Made by a program: the position numbers and the translations under genes
Shown: positions 7,882 to 16,422 of the stretch, in pieces
How positions within the stretch are numbered: the stretch's first letter is position 1
How the letters are laid out: each line of letters begins with the position of its first letter
Notes under the pieces: model-generated
The model's database searches: none
What the model saw: the letters and a program-made list of their open reading frames with translations, nothing else
Told to the model about the DNA's origin: nothing
Assembly: GCA_963805715.1 (NCBI GenBank)
Contig: CAWDVK010000020.1
Span: forward strand, 744,001-808,000
DNA: 64,000 nt
Direction of reading: 5' to 3'
Source of the DNA: CAWDVK01 sp963805715
GTDB lineage: Bacteria > Actinomycetota > Actinomycetes > Streptosporangiales > Streptosporangiaceae

Positions 7882-8358
7882 ATGACGCACTCGCCGGAGC
7901 CCGGCCCGCCGCTGACTGACGAGGTGCAGCGCGACCTCGCCGTCGCCCTGTTCAACGAGACGTGGGCGCTGATCGAGCTGCCGCAGCGCACGGCCGAGCA
8001 GGACCGCCGCATGCTGATCACCGCGTGCGCCGCGGCCCTGCACTGGGATGCCGTCGGCACGGACGAGAACAAGGTGATCTCGGACTGGCAGGTCGCCCAT
8101 GTCGCCAGCCTGCTCGGCTACGGCTGGCTCGCCGTCGCGCACGCGACCGCCGCATCCGACCGCGCCGGGAAAGCCGGCGCGCCCGCCTGGCTGCGTGCCT
8201 CCGTCCTGGAGGGACTGGCGCGCGCCCACGCCGCGGCCGGGCACAAGGCCGAGCGCGACGACTACATGCGGCGCGCACTTGCGGCGCTGGACAGCATCGA
8301 TGATCCCGGCGACCGTGATCTGATCGCCAGCCAGATCGCCGCGGTTCCGGTGCTCTAG
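7882..8358 (+). CDS. Small helical-repeat (TPR-like) cytoplasmic protein
   Basis: A 158-residue, all-helical protein. It starts at ATG 7882; the open frame continues upstream only into repeats. Motifs LAVALFNETWALIE, AALHWDAVG, ISDWQVAHVASLLGYGWLA and LARAHAAAGHKAERDDYMRRA match a widespread uncharacterised actinobacterial family whose C-terminal part resembles a TPR hairpin. Role unknown; a protein-binding scaffold is the most that can be said. It is followed by another small helical protein with TPR-like C-terminus on the same strand. Confidence 0.7.
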   Translation: MTHSPEPGPPLTDEVQRDLAVALFNETWALIELPQRTAEQDRRMLITACAAALHWDAVGTDENKVISDWQVAHVASLLGYGWLAVAHATAASDRAGKAGAPAWLRASVLEGLARAHAAAGHKAERDDYMRRALAALDSIDDPGDRDLIASQIAAVPVL

Positions 8359-8559
8359 CGGCAGGTGCCGGGCGGCGGGTGCCTGCCGCCATGGCCGGCG
8401 GTCTCGGCTCCGGTGCGGCCGGCTCCGGCGGCAGCCTGCAGTGTCCGGCTGGCGACACAGGTTGGCAGCGCGGCCCCTTCAGCGCGGCCCATCCGGCCCG
8501 TAACGTTCGGACCGGCAGGCGGCGATGACGCCGCCCCGCACACGGGAGGTCCCAGCATC

Positions 8560-9333
8560 ATGAGCGGCATCATCTCGACCAGCACCCGGCAGCTGCGCAC
8601 CGCGGTAGCGGGGCTGACCTGCTTCGCGGCCGCCGAGGAGGAGCTGCTGCTGCTGGCCGCGCTGCCAGCCGGCGAGCAGCCGCCCGGGCATGCGGCGGGC
8701 AGTGCTGAGCCCGGCAGCCCGGCCTGCTGGTCGGCGGCGGCCATCGTCGCGCACAGCACCGAGTTCAAGCAGCAGCAGGTGCAGCGGCTGCAGGCGGCCC
8801 ACCGCGGCGAGACCCCGCCGGCCTTCGCCGAGACCGACCATCTGTCCGCCGAGGTGTACCGCCGCTACAGCCGGCAGGCCGTCCCCGACGTGACGGCGGG
8901 CAGCCGGGAGGTGACGGCCGCGCTGCTGGACGGGCTCTCCGCCACCTCCGACGAGGACCTCCTCGATCCTGCCCGTAACCCGTGGCTGGCCGGCCGCCAG
9001 CTATGGCTGCAAGTGATCGTGCGCGGCTTCTGGCACCCGCTGGGACACATCGCGGAGTACTACCTCGGGCACGGGGCACCGGATCGGGCCTGCGCGCTGC
9101 AGTCCCAGGCCGTCGAGGTGGCCGGCTACCTGAACGCGCCCGGCATGGCCCGCGGGATGGCGCAGTTCAGCCTCGCCTGCGCGCGGGCCAGGTCGGGCTA
9201 TCTCGACGATGCCCTGGCCGCGCTGCGGCAGTCCATCGAGCTGAACCCCGATCTGCGCGCCAGGGCGGGCGGCGAGGCCGACCTTGCGCCACTCCGGGAC
9301 GGAGGGCGGCTCGCCGCATTGCTAGCGTCCTGA
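8560..9333 (+). CDS. DinB-like four-helix plus TPR-like protein
   Basis: A 257-residue protein started at ATG 8560 with GGGAGGT 7 nt upstream. The N-terminal ~170 residues look like a DinB/ClbS-type helical bundle (WSAAAIVAHSTEFKQQQVQR, FWHPLGHIAEYYLGHG). The last ~80 residues form a TPR-like hairpin (LACARARSGYLDDALAALRQ, then an Asn-Pro-Asp-Leu turn). DinB-type bundles often bind a metal and act in thiol-dependent or protective reactions, but no complete His triad is evident. Function remains open. Confidence 0.65.
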   Translation: MSGIISTSTRQLRTAVAGLTCFAAAEEELLLLAALPAGEQPPGHAAGSAEPGSPACWSAAAIVAHSTEFKQQQVQRLQAAHRGETPPAFAETDHLSAEVYRRYSRQAVPDVTAGSREVTAALLDGLSATSDEDLLDPARNPWLAGRQLWLQVIVRGFWHPLGHIAEYYLGHGAPDRACALQSQAVEVAGYLNAPGMARGMAQFSLACARARSGYLDDALAALRQSIELNPDLRARAGGEADLAPLRDGGRLAALLAS

Positions 9334-9345
9334 CTGCACGGCAAC

Positions 9346-9389
9346 GGCCCGGCGGGTAACGGCCGGCGGGTAACGGCCCGGCGGGCAAC
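9346..9389. repeat. 14-15-bp tandem repeat, three copies
   Basis: GGCCCGGCGGGTAAC, GGCCGGCGGGTAAC and GGCCCGGCGGGCAAC follow directly, just upstream of the chromate transporter gene. Confidence 0.7.
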
Positions 9390-9425
9390 TGGCCAGATGA
9401 GCAAGCGAGCTGAGCGACAGAGCTG

Positions 9426-10616
9426 ATGGCATCCGCGGCACCTGCTGACAACCCGACCGCGCCGCCCCGGCCCGGCCTGCTGACCGTCGTCGCGGAATGG
9501 GGCCGGATCGGCTGCACCGGGTTCGGCGGCCCGCCCACGCATATCAGGATGCTGCGCGACCTGACCGTCGAGCGGAGGCAGTGGCTGGACGGCGAGGAGT
9601 TCGAGGATGCGCTCGCTGCCTGCAACCTGCTGCCCGGACCTGCGTCCACTCAGCTGGCGATCTTCTGCGCCTGGCGGGTCCGCGGGCGCCTGGGCGCGCT
9701 GGCCGGCGGCGCCGCGTTCATCGCGCCCGGTCTCATCCTCATCCTGGCGCTGGCCGTGCTCTTCCTGGCCGGGAGCCCCCCGCTGTGGGTGCAGGGCGCG
9801 GGGGCGGGGGCAGGAGCAGCCATCGCCGCCGTTGCCGTGCACGCCGCGTCCGGCCTGATGCCGGCCAGCTGGCGGCGGGCGCAGCAGGCGAGCCGCGCCC
9901 GCTGGGCGGCCTACGTCGTCGCCGGGGGCCTCGCGGCAGCAACCATCGGGCCCTGGCTGGTGCTGGTGCTGCTGGGCTGCGGGGCCTGCGAGCTGGCCGC
10001 GCAGCGTGCCCGTCACCGGGACGGGAGCGCGCTCGGCGTGGCGCCGCTGCCGCTGCTCGCCGCCGGGACCATCGGCGGCGGAATCGCGCTGTCGCTCATC
10101 TGGGTCGCCTTCAAGGTCGGCGCGCTGTCGTTCGGCGGCGGCTTCGTGATCGTCCCGCTCATGCAGGCCGACGCCGTGGCGCATTATCACTGGATGACCG
10201 GCGGCCAGTTCCTGAACGCGGTGGCGCTGGGACAGATCACGCCCGGTCCGGTGGTCCTGACCGTCGCCGCGGTCGGCTACGCGGCGGCCGGAATCTGGGG
10301 CGGCCTGCTGGCGGCAGCGGTCGCCTTCACCCCCTCCTTCGCCTTCATCCTGCTGGGCGCTGGCCGCTTCGGCCGGATCCGGGGTGACCAGCGGGCCATG
10401 GCCTTCCTGGGCGGTGCCGGGCCGGCCGCGATCGGCGCCATCCTCGGCTCGGCGGTCCAGCTGGCCCGCGCGCTGACTGAGCCCTGGCAGTACGCGGTCC
10501 TGGCCGCGGCGGCCGTGCTGCTCCTGCCGCTGCGCCGCGGCATCGTCGCGACCCTGCTGGCCTGCGCGGCCGCCGGTGTCATCATCGCGCTGGCCGGCGG
10601 CCCGGTCCCGCACTAA
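9426..10616 (+). CDS. chrA: Chromate transporter (long-chain ChrA type)
   Basis: A 396-residue, two-domain membrane protein of the CHR family. Both halves carry the CHR signature: RIGCTGFGGPPTHIRML near residue 30 and VGALSFGGGFVIVPLMQ near residue 230, each followed by a NLLPGP/QITPGP turn (CNLLPGPASTQLA, ALGQITPGPVVLTV). It should export chromate from the cytosol using proton motive force. Length and domain duplication agree with the family. No chrB regulator is next to it, so resistance to chromate is a prediction from family only. Confidence 0.9.
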   Translation: MASAAPADNPTAPPRPGLLTVVAEWGRIGCTGFGGPPTHIRMLRDLTVERRQWLDGEEFEDALAACNLLPGPASTQLAIFCAWRVRGRLGALAGGAAFIAPGLILILALAVLFLAGSPPLWVQGAGAGAGAAIAAVAVHAASGLMPASWRRAQQASRARWAAYVVAGGLAAATIGPWLVLVLLGCGACELAAQRARHRDGSALGVAPLPLLAAGTIGGGIALSLIWVAFKVGALSFGGGFVIVPLMQADAVAHYHWMTGGQFLNAVALGQITPGPVVLTVAAVGYAAAGIWGGLLAAAVAFTPSFAFILLGAGRFGRIRGDQRAMAFLGGAGPAAIGAILGSAVQLARALTEPWQYAVLAAAAVLLLPLRRGIVATLLACAAAGVIIALAGGPVPH

Positions 10617-10825
10617 CCAGTGCGATGCCGGCCGGGCTCAGTCCGTCACCGGCGCGGAACTGCGAGTTCGCCAGCTGAGCGAGCGGCCCGGATTCCGCCA
10701 TCGCCTGCTGGTTTTCTCAGGCTCGCTGGCCGGGAGCGAGCCAGCGGTAGCAACGGTCGCCGGCTGTTCCCAGCCAGCTGTTGATGCTGCTCAGTCCCCG
10801 CTCGTTGACCTGGCCGTCATGAACG

Positions 10826-11128
10826 TACCGGCGGCTCGCCTACTCCTGGCACAACTTCACGCCGGAACTGGGCCGGGCCTACGACTTCAGCGAGGAGTTC
10901 CTGGCCAGGGCGGCTGGCGAGCCCCGGTCGAAGGTGACCTTCGACATCGAGTCGCTGGGCGAGAAGGTCCGGCTGACCGTGGTGCACGACGGCTTCGAGC
11001 CGGGCAGTGCCGTGCTGGAGAGCATCAGCGGCGGCTGGCCGATCCTGCTCGCCAACCTCAAGACGCTGCTGGAGACCGGCGAGACCCTGCCCGCCGACGA
11101 CATGTCCCGCCCGAACGCCCGGCGCTAG
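10826..11128 (+). pseudogene. SRPBCC (AHSA1-type) protein, C-terminal remnant
   Basis: From 10829 the frame reads RRLAYSWHNFTPELG and continues KVTFDIESLGEKVRLTVVHDGF and SGGWPILLANLKTLLETG, the C-terminal half of an AHSA1/START-like domain. A TGA at 10820-10822 lies directly upstream in frame and no N-terminal half is found, so the gene has lost its first ~60-70 residues. An internal ATG-less frame could start at GTG 10934 but would give only 64 residues. Called a remnant. Confidence 0.8.
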
Positions 11129-11209
11129 CGCCCGGGCCCGCCGCGCGGCCGAGCCGATATCGTACGGCCAGGGTGAGCGGCGGGCTCTGACTGCGGGAAG
11201 GGTGGCCGG

Positions 11210-11593
11210 ATGACGCTCTATGCCACGGTCATGCGCGACACCGAGCGGCAGCGACTGCGGGCGCTGGTCGAGGGTGACATGCAGGTGGCGGATGCCCTGC
11301 ACGCGGATGACTATCAGCTGATCACCCCGCGCGGCTTCGCGCTGACCAAGCAGGAGTACCTCGGCGACATTGCCTCGGGACAGCTGCGTTACCAGGTGTT
11401 CGAGCCGGTCTCCGAGATCACCGTCCGGGGAGATGCGCAGGTGGCCCTGCTGCGTTACGTCGCGCAGATCAGCGTCGCCGACGCGGGCGGGCTCGCGGAC
11501 CTGAGGTGCTGGCACACAGACTGCTACGAGATGCGGAACGGGCGCTGGCAGGCCGTCTGGTCCCAGGCGACCGCCATTACCCCGCCGGACTGA
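11210..11593 (+). CDS. NTF2-like (DUF4440/SnoaL) family protein
   Basis: A 127-residue cone-shaped NTF2-like protein: helices RLRALVEGDMQVADALHADDYQ, the hairpin LITPRGFALTKQEYLGDI and the beta sheet ending in CYEMRNGRWQAVWSQAT. Members bind small hydrophobic molecules or act as isomerases; no catalytic assignment is possible here. It stands alone between an SRPBCC remnant and a membrane protein on the same strand. Confidence 0.8.
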   Translation: MTLYATVMRDTERQRLRALVEGDMQVADALHADDYQLITPRGFALTKQEYLGDIASGQLRYQVFEPVSEITVRGDAQVALLRYVAQISVADAGGLADLRCWHTDCYEMRNGRWQAVWSQATAITPPD

Positions 11594-11667
11594 GGCGCTA
11601 GCCCGGATCAGCCGGCTGCCCCTTCGGTATGCTCGCAGGGATTGTCCGGGGCTGAAGGCGGGGGCAG

Positions 11668-12393
11668 ATGGCCGAGGGACTGGACCCGATCGAGGCCGGC
11701 AAGAAACTGCATGAGCACGGCGAGAGGCAGCACAGCGAGGGCAAGGCCGGCGCCGGTCACGACACGGCCGAGGATCGGCATTCCCGGATCGTGCAGATCT
11801 GCGAGGCCGTGCTGCTGGCGCTCGTCACGGTCACCGCCGCCTGGGCCGGGTACTCAGCGGCCAGGTGGGGCACGGCATCACGGGTCGACATCGCCCAGTC
11901 CTCGACGCAGCGCAACATCGCCACCCGCGACGACCTCACCGCCCTGACGCTGCGCAACTTCGACTCCTCGACCTTCAACGCCTGGTTCATCGCCTTCACC
12001 CTGAACAGCCCGCAGAAGGAGGCCATCGCGATACGCCGCTTCCGGCCCGCGTTCCGGGTCGCCTTCGACGCGTGGATGGCCACCGACCCGCTGCACAATC
12101 CGCATGCCCCGCCCGGCCCGACCTACATGCCCCAGTACAAGCTGCCGGCCCAGGCCCAGGCCAACGCGCTCGACAATGACGCCAACGCGAAATTCAACGC
12201 CGGCAACCAGGCCGCGCTGACCAGCGACAACTACGTCCGGATCACGGTCTTCCTCGCCGCCGTGCTGTTCCTGGTCGGCATCGGCAGCTCGTTCAAGCTG
12301 CACGGCGTTCGCTACGCCCTGATCACGTTCGGCTCCGTGCTGCTCATCCTCTCGGTCGTGCTCATCGTGCGCCAGCCCGGGCTGCCGGGCTGA
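11668..12393 (+). CDS. Membrane protein of unknown function
   Basis: A 241-residue protein with a His/Glu/Lys-rich polar N-terminus (residues 1-45), a first transmembrane helix near residues 48-66 (AVLLALVTVTAAWAGYSAA), an external domain (~70-185) with the segment TYMPQYKLPAQAQANALDND, and two C-terminal helices (residues ~190-235). The arrangement resembles uncharacterised actinobacterial DUF4337-like membrane proteins, but I cannot name the family with certainty. The last 32 nt overlap the convergent LLM oxidoreductase remnant. Confidence 0.65.
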   Translation: MAEGLDPIEAGKKLHEHGERQHSEGKAGAGHDTAEDRHSRIVQICEAVLLALVTVTAAWAGYSAARWGTASRVDIAQSSTQRNIATRDDLTALTLRNFDSSTFNAWFIAFTLNSPQKEAIAIRRFRPAFRVAFDAWMATDPLHNPHAPPGPTYMPQYKLPAQAQANALDNDANAKFNAGNQAALTSDNYVRITVFLAAVLFLVGIGSSFKLHGVRYALITFGSVLLILSVVLIVRQPGLPG

Positions 12394-13488
12394 CACCTGG
12401 CCGCGGTTCCTGCAAGGCCGGCAGAACCTCCCAGGCGAATAGCTCGTTCGTGCTGGCCAGGAGCTCCGGGTCACTGTCACGCGAGCCGGGCACGAAAACG
12501 ATCCGGTCCAGGCCCAGCCCGATGAGCTGCCGGAGCCGTGCGATGCACTCGGCGGGGGGCCCGGCCACGGCGAACCGCGCCACGAAGGCGTCATCCAGGG
12601 CGGCAGCGTGCGCGGCGGCGCTCAGGCCGTGGCGCGCCTCGTCATAGGACGCGCTCAGCCCGGCGATAACGCTCGCGTCGCTGCCGCTGAACCCGGGGGG
12701 CGCGCCGCCCGCCATGGCCGAGAAGCGAGCGAAGACGGCGACGCTGCCGCGGACCAGGCCGCAGGCGACCGACGTGTCCTGGTGGCAGGCGATGTTGAGG
12801 TAGGCACCGATCCGCAGGCCAGCCGGGTCGAGGCCTGCCTGCGCCCGGGCGCGCCGGGCGATGCTGATCGCGCGGGCTACCCGCTCGGGCTCGGCGCCCA
12901 CGGTGAGCATCAGCCGGTCCGCCGCCGTCGCCGCGAGGCCGATCGTCCGCGGCCCGGTCGCCGCTACCTCAACCGGGACCGCCGGCATCCCGGTCTCGCC
13001 GATCCACCCGATCCGGCTCGTCCCGGCGCCGGCCCGGACCTCCGCCCCGTTCAGGTAGCCGCGCACCTGCTGCACGAGCTCCCCAGCCGGGCCGTCGACG
13101 GCGCGGCCAGGCCGAGCTGGGCTAGCGAGGAGTCACCGCGGCCCACGCCGAGCACGGCCCGACCCCGCGACTCAACCTGCACGCTGGCAATCGCGGCGGC
13201 GATCACGGCCGGGTGCCGGGTAACCAGATTGACGACCCCGGTGCCCAGCCCCAGCCGGCTCGTCACGCCCGCCGCCACGCCCAGCTCGGTGAACGGGTCG
13301 CCGACCAGATTCTGGCTGTCTGCCAGCAGCAGTCCGTCGAAGCCCAGGTCCTCGGCGTGGCGCGCTAGCTTCCCCGCCCGGCCAGGAACCGGGAATCCGT
13401 GCATCCAGACGTCGCACCCTGCCGCCGGCGTTTCCCCAGCCACCGCGTCACCCCCGGCTGATGTCTCCCCCGTCCGCTCAGCCCCCAA
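12362..13488 (-). pseudogene. LLM-class flavin oxidoreductase, frameshifted
   Basis: Two overlapping frames make one F420- or FMN-dependent luciferase-like monooxygenase. The first (13051-13488) has LARHAEDLGFDGLLLADSQN and the VLGVGRGDSSLAQLGLA motif; the second (12362-13075) continues QQVRGYLNG and holds VEVAATGPRTIGLAATAADRLM and GPPAECIARLRQLIGLGLDR. One missing base near 13090-13110 would join them. The first start is a TTG; a GTG at the VAGETP segment is also possible. Either a real frameshift or a sequencing error. Confidence 0.85.
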
Positions 13489-13550
13489 GCATCATCCGCG
13501 GAGGTTCAGCCGGAGCCGGCACCAGTGACGTGCGGGCACGGGCACCATGG

Positions 13551-14600
13551 TTAGCCGTAGGGCCGGGAGCCGGACACGACGGTCCGGAACAGGTCGCGCA
13601 GCCGGTCGCTGACCCGCTCGCCCGTCAGGTCCTCGGTCAGCGCCAGCTGCACGACCCTGGCCGTGGGCAGGTCAAGGCCCGAGCGCGCGGCGAGCCGAAG
13701 GGCGGCCGCGGTATTGGTCACCCCTTCCACGGTGCTGCCGATCGAGCGGACCGCCCCGTCGACCGTGGCACCCGAGCCCAGCAGCCGCCCGAAGCGGCCG
13801 TTGCGGCCGTGCTGGCAGGTGACGTAGAGGTCCCCGGCGCCGGCCAGCCCGAGCACGGTAGCGGACCGGCCGCCCTGCGCCTCGGCGAGTGCCATCATGT
13901 CGAGCATGCCGCGGGCGAAGACGGCGGCCCTGGCATTGGCGAAGCTGGCGACCAGCGCGCTCTCGCCGAGCCGGTCCGAGAGGCCCTCGGCCAGGCCGAC
14001 GGCGACAGCCACGACATTCTTGAACGCCGCTGACGTCTCGGCGCCGGCCACGTCGCTGGTGGTGAAGACCGCCGTGGTAGGCGACTCCAGCAGCGTGGCC
14101 GCGCACCTGCGGGCCTGCTGATCACCGGACGCGCAGAGCAGCCCGGTCGGCGAGCCCGCGAGGATCTCGGCGGCGAGCGCCGGCCCGGCCAGCGAGACGA
14201 CCGGCACGTTCCCGAGCACTGAGGTGGCCACCTGGCTGGGGGTCTGCAGTGTGTCCTGGGCCCAGCCCTTGGTGGCCAGGACCCAGACCGCGTCGGGTGC
14301 GCCCGCCGCGGCGGCCTGCGCCAGCACCCGCTGGAGCCCGCCGCTGGACGCCGCGACGAGTACGACCGCCGCGGCCGGCAGTACCTCGGCCCATTCCCCC
14401 GCCGGGCGGCAGCCTACGTACTGGTGGAAGGGCATCCGCAGGGTTGGATGGGGCAGCCCTCTGCGCCACGCGTCGACGACAGCCTCGTCATGGTCGGTCG
14501 CCAGCAGCACGCTGGCCGCGCCGCAGCGGGCGGTGTGCACGGCCAGGGCCGTGCCCATGGCACCCGCACCGAGTACCGCAACCGGGCGCGCATCTGCCAT
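13551..14600 (-). CDS. Glycerol-3-phosphate dehydrogenase-like NAD(P) enzyme
   Basis: A 349-residue homologue of GpsA. It opens with the dinucleotide motif VLGAGAMGTALAVH, has VLATKGWAQD, the substrate-domain segment SLAGPALAAEI, the catalytic-lysine region ETSAAFKNVVAVAVGLAEGL and the conserved GLAGAGDLYVTCQHGRNGRFG. GpsA reduces dihydroxyacetone phosphate to glycerol-3-phosphate for lipid synthesis. Some residues differ from housekeeping GpsA and no lipid genes are nearby, so a paralogue acting on a related polyol phosphate is possible. GGAG precedes the ATG at 14600. Confidence 0.85.
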   Translation of the reverse strand: MADARPVAVLGAGAMGTALAVHTARCGAASVLLATDHDEAVVDAWRRGLPHPTLRMPFHQYVGCRPAGEWAEVLPAAAVVLVAASSGGLQRVLAQAAAAGAPDAVWVLATKGWAQDTLQTPSQVATSVLGNVPVVSLAGPALAAEILAGSPTGLLCASGDQQARRCAATLLESPTTAVFTTSDVAGAETSAAFKNVVAVAVGLAEGLSDRLGESALVASFANARAAVFARGMLDMMALAEAQGGRSATVLGLAGAGDLYVTCQHGRNGRFGRLLGSGATVDGAVRSIGSTVEGVTNTAAALRLAARSGLDLPTARVVQLALTEDLTGERVSDRLRDLFRTVVSGSRPYG

Positions 14601-14825
14601 CTCTCCAGTTACCCGCACGGTGGCTCGCGGCGGCAGGGTCCAAGGACCCGTTCTGGCTGCCAACTGGCCGCACCCCGCCGTCCGGGCCCTGTCACCGAGC
14701 TTCTCGCGGCGGTCGCCGTGCGCGCCCACGAGCGCCCGGCCCGGAGGCGGAGGCCGCGGAACTCGCCGCCGGGCGAGCCGGCCGGGCGACGCTGGCCCTG
14801 ATCGAGAGCCGCCGGGACGACGCCG

Positions 14826-15287
14826 GCCGGCCGCCGCACCCTGCTGCTGATCAGCAACGGCGCCATGTTCCTGATCATGGCGGTCTTCGGGGCGATGTTC
14901 CTGACCGATTACCAGAAGCACGGTACCGTCCTGCTCGTGCTCATCCTGCTGTACGTGCTGGCCTTCGCCATCGGGATGGGACCGATCTTCTGGCTGTTCA
15001 GCGCGGAGATCTTCCTGACCCGGCTGCGCGGCTACGGCTCGAGCATGCCGGCGACCGGGAACTGGACCGCCGACCTGCTCGTCTCCATCAGCTTCCTGAC
15101 GCTGGCCGCCAGCATCGGGCTGAGCTTCACGTTCTGGATCTACGGGTTCTTCGCCCTGGTGTCGGTGATCGTCGTCTACCGCCTGGCGCCCGGGACGCGA
15201 GCCCGGCCGCTGGAAGCCATCGAGGACTACGGGCGGCGCGACCGCAGCTGGGAGCCGGCCGCCGAGGCGAAGCCGGGCACCCGGTGA
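14826..15287 (+). pseudogene. MFS sugar porter, C-terminal third
   Basis: The frame begins in the cytoplasmic loop motif (AGRRTLLLI) and carries the last transmembrane helices of a sugar-porter MFS permease: GMGPIFWLFSAEIF, TRLRGYGSSM, NWTADLLVS and TFWIYGFFALVSVIVVYRL. A full permease has ~460 residues; about 155 remain, and the sequence upstream (14601-14825) shows no permease. The stop codon overlaps the GTG of the ribokinase gene by 4 nt (GTGA), so the pair was an uptake-plus-kinase operon before truncation. Confidence 0.85.
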
Positions 15288-16225
15288 GCGCCGGGCCGGC
15301 GGCCGGGCAGCCGGCCGGGCGGGACCCGGCTGAGCGGGACCCGGCTGAGCGCGGGGCGGTCCTGGTCGTCGGGTCCGTCAATGAGGACGTCGTGCTGCAG
15401 GTGGCCCGCCGGCCGGCACCGGGAGAGACCGTCTTCGCCGCCGCCGTGCAGCGCCGGCCGGGCGGCAAGGGCGCCAACCAGGCGGTGGCGGCGGCCCGGG
15501 CCGGCGCGAGGGTCCGGCTGCTGGCCCGGGTGGGTGACGATGACACCGGCACCCGGATGACCGATGACCTGCGGCGGGCCGGGGTGGACACGACCCTGGT
15601 GACCCTGGTCGCTGACACGGCGACCGGCGTGGCCTACATCACGGTGACGCCGGACGGCGAGAACGCGATCGTGCTCGACCCGGGCGCCAACTCCAGCCTG
15701 GCACCCGGTGACATCGAGGGCTGCGCGGCCGAGGTGGCGGGCGCTGCCGTGCTGCTGGCGCAGCTGGAGGTTCCGGTCGCTGCCGTGGCCGCCGCCGTCC
15801 AGCGGGCCGTCGCCGCGGGGACGCGCCCGGTCGTGACCCTGGCCCCCGCCCAGCCCGTGCCCGATGAGCTGCTGCGCGGCCTGGATCCGCTGCTCGTCAA
15901 CGAGCACGAGGCCGGGGCGCTGCTCGGCGACGACGCGGTGGACGCCGGCAGCGCCGGCCGCGCGGCCGGGCGGCTGCTCGAGCGGGGTCCGCGGTCCGTC
16001 GTCATCACGCTCGGGCCGGCCGGCGCGGTGCTCGGCGACCGGCACGGCGTCCGGCGGCTGCCCGCTCCGCGGATCGAGCGGGTCGTCGACAGCACCGGCG
16101 CGGGCGACACCCTGGCCGGCGTTCTCGCCGCCGCGCTCGCGCGGCCCGGTACCTCGCTCGCCGATGCCCTGCAGCAGGCGATGGCCGCGGCCGCCGAGGC
16201 GGTCCAGCGGCCGGGCGCCCGGTGA
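15284..16225 (+). CDS. Ribokinase-family sugar kinase
   Basis: A 313-residue PfkB-family kinase close to ribokinase. It shows the N-terminal VVGSVNEDVVLQV strand, the signature RRPGGKGANQAVAAARAG, the ribokinase PAQPVPDELL and LLVNEHEAGALLG segments, and the catalytic anion hole/base motif DSTGAGDTLAGVLAAAL near residue 265. It should phosphorylate ribose or a similar pentose at the expense of ATP. GTG start overlaps the truncated permease gene. The ~18 residues before the first strand include an imperfect GRDPAERDPAER repeat. Confidence 0.88.
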   Translation: MSAGPAAGQPAGRDPAERDPAERGAVLVVGSVNEDVVLQVARRPAPGETVFAAAVQRRPGGKGANQAVAAARAGARVRLLARVGDDDTGTRMTDDLRRAGVDTTLVTLVADTATGVAYITVTPDGENAIVLDPGANSSLAPGDIEGCAAEVAGAAVLLAQLEVPVAAVAAAVQRAVAAGTRPVVTLAPAQPVPDELLRGLDPLLVNEHEAGALLGDDAVDAGSAGRAAGRLLERGPRSVVITLGPAGAVLGDRHGVRRLPAPRIERVVDSTGAGDTLAGVLAAALARPGTSLADALQQAMAAAAEAVQRPGAR

Positions 16226-16422
16226 CGGCGAGCCCGCGGACTCTCCCCGCGCCCGGCGTGACGACGGCCAGCAGGCCCGCGGTCCGCGACGCGCGGGCGG
16301 GACACGCCAGCTAAGGCAGGGCGCGGCGGCATCCGGGGGCATATGGTTCTGCTCCATCAGGGCGGGCGGCGGCGGGGACCGCAGATCACGCTGCCGGCCC
16401 AGCGTGCTCCGGGGGGAAGCGA

